From Synaphobranchus kaupii (lineage: Eukaryota > Chordata > Actinopteri > Anguilliformes > Synaphobranchidae), in the NCBI GenBank assembly GCA_029718625.1, contig CM056381.1, positions 50,459,805 to 50,523,804 of the forward strand: a stretch of DNA of 64,000 nt. Reading direction: 5' to 3'. The notes beneath the pieces are model-generated. The model did no database searches, was not told the DNA's origin, and saw only the letters and a list, made by a program, of their open reading frames with translations. A program made the position numbers and the translations under genes. How positions within the stretch are numbered: the stretch's first letter is position 1; the number at the start of each line of letters is the position of its first letter. This document shows positions 51,438-63,991 of this stretch, in pieces.

Positions 51438-53847
51438 ACCGTGGAAGTAGCCTAGGCTATAGGCTGCGTTTAAAACGGCTCTAAATTTATATTGAATCGT
51501 TTATTACTGTAGTTGCATCCTCCCTTCCATATCAGTGGAGAACCAGCAGGTATTTAAATTGGCATTACTGAAGAAAAAGTATTCATTTTAGTATAAGCCT
51601 ATACCCAGCATTAAATAAATAAATAAAACAGCAAATTTTGCAGTGGTTTTGATCGATTGGCAACTGAAGGGAAGAGCTTAATTTCTTCATGCAGCACTAG
51701 CCTAGTTAAAAATTGTGTATTGAATATTGAATGAATTTCAAACCATTTCTGATGCTTAATTAGGGTATTTGGTTTTGTTAATGAAGCCATTCACATCTTA
51801 CGGGGAAATACCATTTTGCACCGACAACAGGTTTGGGTGACGTTAAAGTAAATGTACTGAGAATGTTAGGCTACTTATGAAAATCACTTTTAGCTAGCAA
51901 AAGAAAAATGTTAAATGAAATTAGCCTAACGTCGGCATTTTGTTTCCATGGTGACGATGTCTCTGTCGAATTCGTCATGCGCCCAGATCCGTTTGTGGCC
52001 TCGATGGTGATTCATTTCGTCTTCTTTCCAGATTTGAGATTTGAAGAGAGAAACAAACTGACACAGATCTCTGACCTCTCCGGCCACGTCAAACAGCACT
52101 TTCGCATCGCATAGCATAGCCTACGTGCAGGTGCAGATCTCACTATACCAACTAACATACAGCCAACGCTGTTTCCTCCGCTCGAGCACTTTTTTAAATT
52201 TTTTTAGCTAATATCACGTAGACCCGCGATCAGGGTGGGGCTATTGAGCCTCTGAATTAAAAGAAAGTTGTATTAAAATGATACCGATGTTAATGTGTTC
52301 ATTGTTCACTGCAAAACCCAAATCTTAACAAGCATTTTAATCATTTATACTTTTGAATCTTCTGTTTTTGCTAAATAAGACAGAAAGATTGCCTGTAGGG
52401 TGAGATAGTTTTACTTATTGTAATATTTGCCAGTGGGGTAAGAATTTCACTTGTCAAGCAAAAAATAACTAAAAACAAGCCAATATTTTCCACTTTAGAG
52501 AGAGAGAAAAAAACAAGATTTTAAGTCTCATTACAAGATAGTGTTTACATGCTCAATGTAAAAACAACTCTTCAGTTCTTTAATGGCGGAGCCGCGGAGG
52601 GTCACATTTGGGTTTATTGGCACTGGCTAGCAGGCTATAGGCTAGACTCCCGTGCATGTTCGTTATCTCAAATTTCACATTTTTGAGGCTTACAAACATT
52701 CATAAACTGTGTAGGCTAGACTTTTCTTTGCAAAATGCGTCCGTTTGAAACAATCGCAGCAGTCTTTCAAGGTGCTTTTTTAAAATCCAGTTTGCATTTC
52801 AGGACCCAAAATGAAGTCCATTCATGTCAAGTAAATGTCCATTCATGTCACAGTAGGCAACGTTTAAGTAGGCTAGATAAAAGAGCAATAGGCTACACAC
52901 TGGAGCACAACGCGTCCGTTATTCTGTAAACAGAACGATCACAGGCCTCTCATCTGCTCAATTCCTCCACTCTGATTTCAGCGTCACATGCTCCCAGTAA
53001 ACACATCACACATTGCTCTTAGTAAATAATCTTTAATCCAATGTCTTTAAATTCTTTACAAGAGACTCGAGCTTTGATGCAAGATAAAATGCAGTGTAGG
53101 CCTATTCACAAGGTTACATGGCGAAGTAGCAGTGGCGATTTAGCCAACGGCTTTCAGCCTGAAGTGCCTTTATATTCTCAGATATGCGCTGGTTTCTCCT
53201 ATACCGTGGCTGCAATGAAATACATGTACATTCTTTAAAATAATGTCTGCCACAACAGTGTTCGGGTAACTAGCTAGCTGGCAGTAGACTTCAGATTTTA
53301 CCTGGCACAGGTTTTTATCTTAGCATTTGGATCTTGATCGAAGACAGGTGGTGATGAGATGCGAGTGTCTATTTTAGTTTGGTATAATCCTATGAGTTCT
53401 GTGCGCAAGGATTCATGTCACAATTCAGTGAGTGCGGAGCCAAATGTCTGCAGCTAAAGCACCAGAATAAATTCAAGGTAAAGTAACGCATGGCATGTTG
53501 AGATATCTTTTGTTCCTGCGCTAATGTTGTTTATGAAAAACTGAATGTTAGTTTTTAAATCTTTAGGCATAATGATTTACAAGAATGGTGATTAGGGACT
53601 TGGCCCTGCATATAGACAAACTAAAATATATATATATTTTTAAATAACTATTAATCGAAGCCATAGTATAAAGAACAGAAAACATCATAAGAGTACAATA
53701 GAGAAGGGAAACGAGGAACACAAAGTCAAAGAGAAAGACAGAAAAAGTAGATTTTCCAAAATTTCACGAAGAGTATGGAAGAAAAAAAAATGAACACATG
53801 ATCCAAGATAAATCATTTCTATCTTGACCTTCTCATTACGGTCCCTG
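51438..53847. other. Intergenic, no gene recognised
   Basis: About 2.4 kb of AT-rich, non-repetitive sequence. Short ORFs (for example 51908-52114) show no family features. Confidence 0.45.
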
Positions 53848-53923
53848 CCTGTTTAAATATACAGATGAGTGTACGTGTGTGTACGTGCACACACACGTAC
53901 ACTCATCTGTATATTTAAACAGG
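53848..53923. repeat. Perfect 34-bp-arm inverted repeat
   Basis: Arm cctgtttaaatatacagatg + agtgtacgtgtgtg pairs exactly with its inverse, around an 8-bp centre (tacgtgca). Part of the arm recurs directly after it (aggtgagtgtacgtgtgtgt). Confidence 0.9.
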
Positions 53924-54115
53924 TGAGTGTACGTGTGTGTACGTGCACACACACACACACAAATACACCCTTCATAACTGGAAAGAACCCATAAGTTCTA
54001 TTTATAATTTAAAAAAAGAAAAGAATTAATGATTAGCTTTGGCCCGGCTTCATGTTCAAGGAGATGCTGGGTTTGGTCATGTGATCAACGATCAGCGAGG
54101 TCGGCGGCTGTAACT

Positions 54116-54180
54116 TCAGGACTCCGGGCCGTTGCTGAACCCCGTGGGATTCTGGGATTGCCAACGCCACAGGTCCTCAC
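54116..54180 (-). CDS. gale: gale terminal exon
   Basis: Two bases finish the Cys codon, then [20 protein letters not shown] and TGA. DLWRWQ(K/S)QNP is the C-terminal GALE signature. Confidence 0.94.
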
Positions 54181-54414
54181 CTGTGGGAAGAGAAACCAAA
54201 TGTTTAACAGGTTTGTTGAATATTTTGAAAGGCTGGGAGAGTGTAGTCTTACCCACAAAACATTCACACACGTGTGCGAGTGCGAACACACACACACACG
54301 CGCGCACACGCACATACACACACACACACACTCTCCCTCTCTCACACACACACACACACACACACATACACACGCACATACACACTCTCTCACACACACA
54401 TACACACGCACACA

Positions 54415-54461
<47 letters not shown>

Positions 54462-57400
54462 ACACACACATCAGTGTAGTGCACGAACAACACGGCACAG
54501 CAATAGTGCCACGGACAAGAGCAGCCAGGTCACATGACACAGGGAGGTCACATGATCTCACTCACACATCCTCTCCAGACCGAAGTTCGCCTTCCACCCC
54601 AGCTCTGTCTCGGCCCGTCGGGGGTCTGCGTAGCAGGAGGCGATGTCCCCCCCTCTCCGTGGGGCGATCCTGTACCGAATCTGCGGAAAACACCCCACCC
54701 CCCCGCCAACATGAGAATGGAACGGCCCGGGGAAAATCAAACAGGGATGCAGAAAAACCTCAGGCCTCAGAAACAAGGTGTACAGCAGACTCCTTAGCCA
54801 ATCAATGACCTAAATTGAGCACTTAAGTGCAGGAACACATCGAAAACCAGCAGACACAGCGGCCCTCCAGGATTAGAGTTTGAGATCCTGCTCTACAGTG
54901 TGTCTTTATGTAGGGTGTACATATGTATGTGCGTACGTATGTGCGTATGTATGTACGTATGTATGTATGTATGTATGTATGTATGTGCGTATGTATGTAC
55001 GTATGTATGTACGTACGTATGTATGTATGTGCGTATGTATGTACGTATGTATGTACGTATGTATGTATGTGCGTATGTATGTACGTATGCATGTACGTAT
55101 GTATGTATGTATGTGCGTATGTATGTGCGTATGTATGTACGTATGTATGTATGTGCGTATGTATGTACGTATGTATGTGCGTATGTATGTATGTGCGTAT
55201 GTATGTGCGTATGTATGTGCGTATGTATGTACGTATGTATGTACGTATGTATGTGCGTATGTATGTACGTATGTATGTGCGTATGTATGTACGTACGTGC
55301 GTACGTATGTGCGTATGTATGTACGTATGTATGTATGTATGTGCGTATGTATGTACGTATGTATGTACGTACGTATGTAAGTGCGTATGTACGTGCGTAC
55401 GTATGTGCGTATGTATGTACGTACGTATGTATGTATGTACGTATGTATGTGCGTATGTATGTGCGTATGTATGTATGTATGTGCGTATGTATGTACGTAT
55501 GTATGTGCGTATGTATGTACGTATGTATGTATGTATGTGCGTATGTATGTACGTATGTATGTGCGTATGTGTGTACGTATGTATCAGTGGCGGCTCCTGA
55601 GCTGAAAATTGGGGAGGCAGAAAACTTCCCTTTAAACTGATTATTGGTCTTAATCATTTTTCAATCAGTTTCCTTGATTAACAATAGGCTACATCAGCGT
55701 TTAATTCACCAATTACTCAATGCCATCAAATGTAGCCAGTTCTTCTCAATGAGGCTATTAGGCAAGTAATAAAATTATTTTCACTTGCATCGCATAATTG
55801 TGCACATTTTAATCAACATTATAATTGTGGATACATGTGCTCTTCGTTCTCCGCACTCTTAATTACGAAAATATTCATGGAAATTAAACGATCTGAAAGC
55901 TCAGCTTTTGTTAGATTCTTTTTTATTGCAGGTTTAGCACAACCTCATCTTTTGTTAGATTATTTTAAAAAAATAATTAAAAAAAAATTATCTAACAAAA
56001 GCTGAGCTTTAAGATCGTTTAATTTCCATGGATATTTTCGGAATTAAGAGTGCGGAGAACGAAGAGCACATGTATCCACAATTATAATGTTGATTAAAAT
56101 GTGCACAATTTTGCGATGCAAGTTAAAATAATTTTATTACTTGCCTAATAGCCTAATTGAGGAGAACTGGCTACATTTGATGGCATTGAGTAATTGGTGA
56201 ATTAAACGCTGATGTAGCCTATTGTTAATCAAGGAAACTGATTGAAAAATGATTAAGACCAATAATCAGTTTAAAGGGAAGTTTTCTGCCTCCCCAATTT
56301 TCAGCTCAGGAGCCGCCACTGGTATGTATGTACGTATGTACTAAGCTTGTAACGCTTAGATTGCAGGGCCCTACCATCGTACCCATGAGCGAGGTAGGTA
56401 ACCTGAACTCAACCTAACCAAAACATATTTTAAACACCAGCTCTTTAGCCATTGAGTCCTCCACACAGCCAGGGGGCGCCGATAACTCACCTCCCTCCCT
56501 GAGGCTTCCTCCATGGCCTTCACCATCTGCAGCACAGAGTAGCCAGTGCCTGTGCCCAGGTTATATGTCTGCAGAGAGAGAGAGACCAAACTGCAGTAGG
56601 GTGTCATCACACATATGTATACACACGCACACACACTGCACATATCACACATATATGTATACACACGCACACACACTGCACATACATACACTGCCCGTCC
56701 AAAAAAAAAGTCGCACACTCTAATATTTCGTTGGACCGCCTTTAGCTTTGAGTATGGCCCGCATTCGCCGTGGCATCGTTTCGATAAGCTTCTGCAATGT
56801 CACAACATTTATTTCCGTCCAGAGTTGCATTAATTTTCCGCCAAGATCTTGTATTGATGATGGGAGAGTCGGACCGCTGCGCAAAGTCTTCTCCAGCACA
56901 TCCCAAAGATTCTCAATGGGGCTGAGGTCTGGACTCTGTGGTGGCCAATCCATGTGTGAAAATGATGTCTCATGCTCCCTGAACCACTCATTCACAATGT
57001 GAGCCCGATGAATCCTGGCATTGTCATCTTGGAATATGCCCGTGCCATCAGGGAAGAAAAACTCCACTGATGGAAAGACCTGGTCATTCAGTATATTCAG
57101 GTAGTCAGCTGACCTCATTCTTTGGGCACATAACGTTGCTGAACCTAGACCTGACCAACTGCAGCAACCCCAGATCATAACACTGCCCCCACAGGCTTGT
57201 ACGGTAGGCACTAGGCATGATGGGTGGATCACTTCATCCGCCTCTCTTCTTACCCTGATGCGCCCATCACTCTGGAACAGGGTAAATCTGGACTCATCAG
57301 ACCACATGACCTTCTTCCATTGCTCCAGAGTCCAATCTTTATGCTCCCTAGCAAATTGAAGCCTTTTTTCCGATTAGCCTCACTGATCAGTGGTTTTCTT

Positions 57401-60400
57401 AGGGCTACACAGCTGTTTAGTCCCAATCCCTTGAGTTCCCTTCGCATTGTGCTTGTGGAAATGCTCTTACTTTCACTATTAAACATAGCCGTGAGTTCTA
57501 CTGTTGATTTCTTACCATATGATTTCACCAAACGTTTAAGTGATCTCCGATCACAATCATTCGAGAGTTTTTTCCGACCACATTTCTTCCTCGAAGATGA
57601 TGGTTCACCACTGTCCTTCCAGGTTTTAATAATGCGTTGGACAGTTCTTAACCCGATTTTAGTAGTTTCAGCAATCTCCTTAGTTGTTTTCTTTGCTTGA
57701 TGCAGGCCAATAATTTGACCCTTCTGAAACAGATTAACATCCTTTCCACGACCACAGGATATGTCTTCCGACATGTTTGTTTAAGAAATGAGAAGTTACT
57801 CACCGCATCAACTAGGGTAAAATAACTTGTTGCCAGCTGAAACATATTAATCACTGCAGTAATTATCCAATGGAAGGCTCTTACCTATTTGCTTAGTTAA
57901 ATCCAGGTGGTGACTTTTTTTGGACGGGCAGTGTATGTATCTGAAAATTTGAAACTCTTCAGTTTAAATCCTTGAGAATGAAAAAATATATACAGTTGAA
58001 GTCGGAAGTTTACATACACGTAGGTTGAAGTCATTAAAACTCATTTTAACCACTCCACAGATTTCATGTTAGCAAACTATAGTGTTGGCAAGTCAGTTAG
58101 GACATCTGCTTTGTGCATGACGCAAGTAATTTTTCCAATAATTGTTTACAGACAGATTATTTCACTTTTAATTCACTATATCACAATTCCAGTGGGTCAG
58201 AAGTTTACATACACTAAGTTGACTGTGCATTTACATTTTTAATATTTGGAATTGGGGGGTGGGACTAGATTTAGCTGTAAATTACACTGGAACAGTATGG
58301 GAACACATGGTTGGCTAAATGGCTCTAAGTCATCAAGGGTCTGACGTATCAAACAAGCCATAAATCATCACTCTGCTGCTAGAAATACAGTAGATATGGA
58401 TGGATAACTTGAAGGGTTTCTTCACCTGACTTATTTTTCCATAGAGTTCAATAGGAAAATGTGTCAAGAGAAACAACCCTTAAAGTGATCCATCCATATC
58501 TACTGCATATCTGGCAGCAGAGTGATGGTTTGAAGCTTGTTTGATACCTCAGACCCTTGATGACTTACAGCCATTTTACCAATCATGTATTCCATACTGT
58601 TCCAGCATAATTTACAGCTAAATCTAGTCCCACCCCCCAATTCCCATAGAGATCCATTCAAATGCAGAGATGTTATAGTACCGCTTGTAGGAGTACCAGA
58701 AAATAAGATATCAAGAGTCTTTTGATGTTGTTGGGTCACAGACATCAGGAAGTCATGGCATGGAAAGGACATGCGACCAAATATTAAAAATTTAAAGGCA
58801 CCGTCAACTTAGTGTATGTAAACTTCTGACCCACTGAAATTGTGATATAGTGAATTAAAAGTGAAATAAACTGTCTGTAAACAATTATTGGAAAGATTAC
58901 TTGCGTCATGCACAAAGTAGATTTGCCAACTTGCCAACATTATAGTTTGCTAACATGAAATCTGTGGAGTGGTTAAAAATTAGTCTTAATGACTTCAACC
59001 CAAGTGTATGTAAACTTCCGACTTCAACTATATGTTACTAGCCAAAAATGCAATCACATGAAAGAAAAATAATGTGAATATATTCATATTTAATATTTTT
59101 AAAACAACATTTAATTTTACTGGTTTCTACAGGCCAACAGCACCCCCTAGTGGTGGTCAGGCACTATCAAAGAGAAAAGGGACAAGGATTTAAGCCAGGT
59201 CTGCGACAATGAGCGAGCGAGGGAGGGAGAGAGAGAGAGCAAAATGCAGAGAAGGACAGACCAACATAAATATAACAGAGGAGAGAGGAGAGAGCACAAA
59301 AGAGGAAGGATGGATAGATCGAGGAGGAGTGGAGGATAAAGAGGAGGAGCAGAGGATAGAGGAGGAGTGGAGGATAGATAGAGAGGAGTGGAGGATAGAT
59401 AGAGAGGAGTGGAGGATAGATAGAGGAGGAGTGGAGGATAGATAGAGAGGAGTGGAGGATAGATAGAGAGGAGTGGAGGATAGATAGAGAGGAGTGGAGG
59501 ATAAAGAGGAGGAGCAGAGGATAGAGGAGGAGTGGAAGATAGAGAGGAGTGGAGGATAGAGAGGAGTGGAGGATAGATAGAGAGGAGTGGAGGATAGATA
59601 GAGGAGGAGTGGAGGATAGATAGAGGAGGAGTGGAGGATAGATAGAGGAGGAGTGGAGGATAGATAGAGAGGAGTGGAGGATAGATAGAGGAGTGGAGGA
59701 TAGATAGAGAGGAGTGGAGGATAGATAGAGAGGAGGGGTCTTGAGTACCTTACAACCACAGCAGTCCTTCAGCTTCCTGAGAGCAGCGATATGTCCTTTA
59801 GCCAAGTCCACCACATGGATATAATCTCTCACTCCTGAGGGGGGGGGGGGGGGGGGGGAGAGGGGGAGAGAGAGAGGGAGAGAGAGAGAGAGGGAGGGGG
59901 AGAGAGGGTTGAGGAATGGACAGAGGAAACATGAGGCTGTGAAGGCCATAGCATATGATTCACATCATTTTCATGCTCATCAAACCATTCAGTGACCCCT
60001 CGTGCCCTGTGGATGGGGGCACTGTCATCCTGGAAGAGACCACTCCCATCAGGGCAGAAATGTTTCATCATAGGATAAAGGTGATCACTCAGAATAACTT
60101 TGTATTGATTTGCAGTGACCCTGCCCTCTAAGGGGACAAGTGGACCCAAACCATGCCAGGAAAATGCCTCCCACAGCATAGCAGAGCCACCGGACCCCCT
60201 CACTGTAGGGGTTTCTCCTTTAACAGAGCCACCGGACCCCCTCACTGTAGGGGTTTATCCTTTAACAGAGCCACCAGACCCCTCACTGTAGGGGTTTATC
60301 CTTTAACAGAGCCACCGGACCCCCTCACTGTAGGGGTTTCTCCTTTAACAGAGCCACCGGACCCCCTCACTGTAGGGGTTTATCCTTTAATAACAGAGCC

Positions 60401-61161
60401 ACCGGACCCCTCACTGTAGGGGTTTCTCCTTTAACAGAGCCACCGGACCTCCTCACTGTAGGAGTTTATCCTTTAACAGAGCCACCGGACCCCCTCACTG
60501 TAGGAGTTTATCCTTTAACAGAGCCACCGGACCCCCTCACTGTAGGGGTTTCTCCTTTAACAGAGCCACCGGACCCCCTCACTGTAGGGGTTTCGCCTTT
60601 AACAGAGCCACCGGACCCCTCACTGTAGGGGTTTCTCCTTTAACAGAGCCACCGGACCCCCTCACTGTAGGGGTTTATCCTTTAACAGAGCCACCGGACC
60701 CCCTCACTGTAGGGGTTTATCCTTTAACAGAGCCACCGGACCCCCTCACTGTAGGGGTTTATCCTTTAACAGAGCCACCGGACCCCCTCACTGTAGGGGT
60801 TTCTCCTTTAACAGAGCCACCGGACCCCTCACTGTAGGGGTTTCTCCTTTAACAGAGCCACCGGACCCCCTCACTGTAGGGGTTTCTCCTTTAACAGAGC
60901 CACCGGACCCCCTCACTGTAGGGGTTTATCCTTTAACAGAGCCACCGGACCCCCTCACTGTAGGGGTTTCTCCTTTAACAGAGCCACCGGACCCCTCACT
61001 GTAGGGGTTTCTCCTTTAACAGAGCCACCGGACCCCCTCACTGTAGGGGTTTATCCTTTAACAGAGCCACCGGACCCCCTCACTGTAGGGGTTTATCCTT
61101 TAACAGAGCCACCGGACCCCCTCACTGTTGGGGTTTTTCCCTTTAATTTGTCACCTGTCTG

Positions 61162-61206
<45 letters not shown>

Positions 61207-63947
61207 GTTCCATCAGGAGTGCCGTAATCATTCCCAAACACGTTGAGCTGTTCTCTCCTCCCAACAGCGACCTGAGAGGACCAGAGACCAGCAGTATATA
61301 CAGTGTCATTCTACACTTTCCAAAACATTTCATCTTTAACCCTTTAAAGGGATATTTCACCTTCGTGTGACAGAAGTAATTTTGTGGAGCCTACCCCATT
61401 ATATTTGCATAGTGTGAATACTAGCAACATCAGCTGTCCCTGCTGGCCGTTAACGGCATCCCTGGTAGTCCCGGTTGTCAGGCTCCCCATTCACTCCCAT
61501 TCATTTTCGGGAGCTCACCAAAATTAATCGTTTAAAGTCACAAACTAACTACACAGATAATACATCGATAAAAGATAACACGACAGTGAAAAGGTATGTG
61601 CTTGTTTTGATATTTAATGTATTTTCAACGTTTTATTACCTTTCAAAAGAAAAAGAAGATCCGGCAAAAACCTTTGTTATTTTAACTCAGTGAAGAATCC
61701 TTGTGCACGATAAAGTAGAAATCAATTCACCAACTGTAGTAGCCTAGGCTACCGTTATCAAACTACGGCTCGTTGCGTTTCTACACAGTAGCATATCCGA
61801 AAATAGTTCCAGTATTATAGCTAATTTAAACGTAAAAACATCTCATAATCTCAAAACAAACACGGACCTTTTCACCGTCGTGTTTTCTTTTATCGATGTA
61901 TTATCTGCCATAGTTAGTGTGTGCTTTAAAACGATTAATTTTGGTGAGGTCCCGAAAATGAATGGGAGTGAATGGGGAGCCTGACGACCGGGACTACCGG
62001 GGATGCCGTTAACGGCCAGCAGGGACAGGTGGTGTTGCTAGTATTCACGCTATGCAAATATAATGGGGTAGGCTCCACAAAATTACTTCTGTCACACGAA
62101 AATGAAATATCCCTTTTAGGTGTAAGATCACAAATATGTGATTAGATTGTTCTTAACGGAACATTCTAATGCTGATGTAACAATCACTACTGGTAACTGA
62201 AAGCAATGGAGTTCTAGAACAAAAACATTCCAAAAAAAACACTCTTCAAAACAGTTAAACGTCCAGAGCTGAATATTTGCTCCACAGAGTTCATAGGCTG
62301 TAGTGTGAATGGGGTACAAAATGCAGTCAAGTCAACCCTGTGGACTGAACATGAATAAAAAACCACAAACCAACCCAACCCCCCTCCCCCAAAAAAAAAA
62401 AAAAACCTGTTTTTCAGCTGTTACCTGGGCAACATAGGGCATCAGGTTGTTGGGGATCCCCTGGGGGTCCTCCCCAATTTGTCCTGAAGCGTGAGCACCG
62501 ATGGGATTAAAGTAGCGCAGAAGCACAGCGTTCCACTCCTGTTACACACGTTACACACACACACACACGCACACAATAAGTTAGTCCAATGGACCATTTA
62601 TGGGTTGAGCAGTAGGCTAATGGGTAGAGATTTGTGTTGCGGGTGGGGCTGTTTTGTAGGCGGGGCTATGCATTATGGGCAGGGCTATGTGTCATGGGCA
62701 GGGCTGTGTTTTGTAGGCGGGGCTATGCATTATGGGCAGGGCTATGTGTCATGGGCAGGGCTGTGTTTTGTAGGCGGGGCTATGCATTATGGGCAGGGCT
62801 ATGTGTCATGGGCAGGGCCGTGTTTTGTAGGCGGGGCTTTGTGCAGCAGTGATTGACTACCTTCTCAGCTCGGCACTGGTCCTGGATAATCTCCTCTATG
62901 AAGAACTTAGTCTTTCCGTATGGGTTAGTGCACCCCCCAACTGGATGGTCCTCGTCAATGGGCAGCCGCTGGGGGTCCCCGTAAACCGTGGCCGAGCTGC
63001 TGAACACGATACTGTGAACCCCGTGAGCCTGCATCACCTGGGAGATGGGACAGACACACAGACAGACAGATTAACAGACAGACATGTTTAGATACTGACT
63101 AACTCACACACAGTGCATGTGTAAAATGTGCAGTTTCAACTCGGGAAATTAAATTCTGCCAATCCTTTAAAGTTACAGCCATTTTTTTCATTTGTGAATT
63201 TCATTGCACTTACTGAACTGAAGTGGAATTTATCTCAAAAACCTGGGGAGGTATTTCAGAAAGCAGGATCACTTAGTTGGATAACTTCACTGAGTAAAAC
63301 CCGGAACAGCTCTTTTTACTTCAGTCCATGTTCCAGATTTGGGTGGGTACTGGTAACCCAAACCCTAACTCAGTAATCCTGCTTTCTGATACAGGCCCCG
63401 GGTGCATGAGCAAACGGACATATCAACAAACAAAGGAGAAACAACTCCGATATCACAGACACAAAGTAATATTTCCATCTACAGCAGGGGTGTCAAGATC
63501 CGGTCCTGGAGGGCCGCAGTGTCTGCTGGTTTTTGGTGCGTTTAAGCACAAGTGATTCATTTAAGTCACTAATTGGCTAAGAAGTCCACACACCTTGTTC
63601 TCAATGCTTTAACTGGGTGCTGATTGAAAGGAAACCACAAATACCTGTAGACACTGCGGCCCTCCAGGACTGGAGTTTGACACCCCTGATCTACAGTAAC
63701 CCACAGACACATGCCAATGCATTTACGAACAGAAACCCACACAAACAGCACCCTGAAACATACACGGGCAACACAGGAAACCAGCGAGGGGCCGATTCAG
63801 CTGTGCAGGTGTTTTTGGCCACTGACCTCCAGCAGGTTCAAGGTCACAGTCAGGTTGACCCGGTAGTACCGCAGTGGGTGTTCCACGGACTCGCCGACCG
63901 CCTTCAAACCCGCAAAATGCATCACGGCAGAGAACTTGTGCTGCACG

Positions 63948-63991
<44 letters not shown>

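Noticed and set aside
51908..52114. Small ORF MLNEISLTSAFCFHGDD...
   Set aside because: An overlapping antisense ORF of similar length exists, with no family features, splice sites or repeats to support either.
63569..63751. 60-codon minus-strand ORF next to the last visible gale exons
   Set aside because: It overlaps the 204-bp MITE and its flank and does not match GALE.
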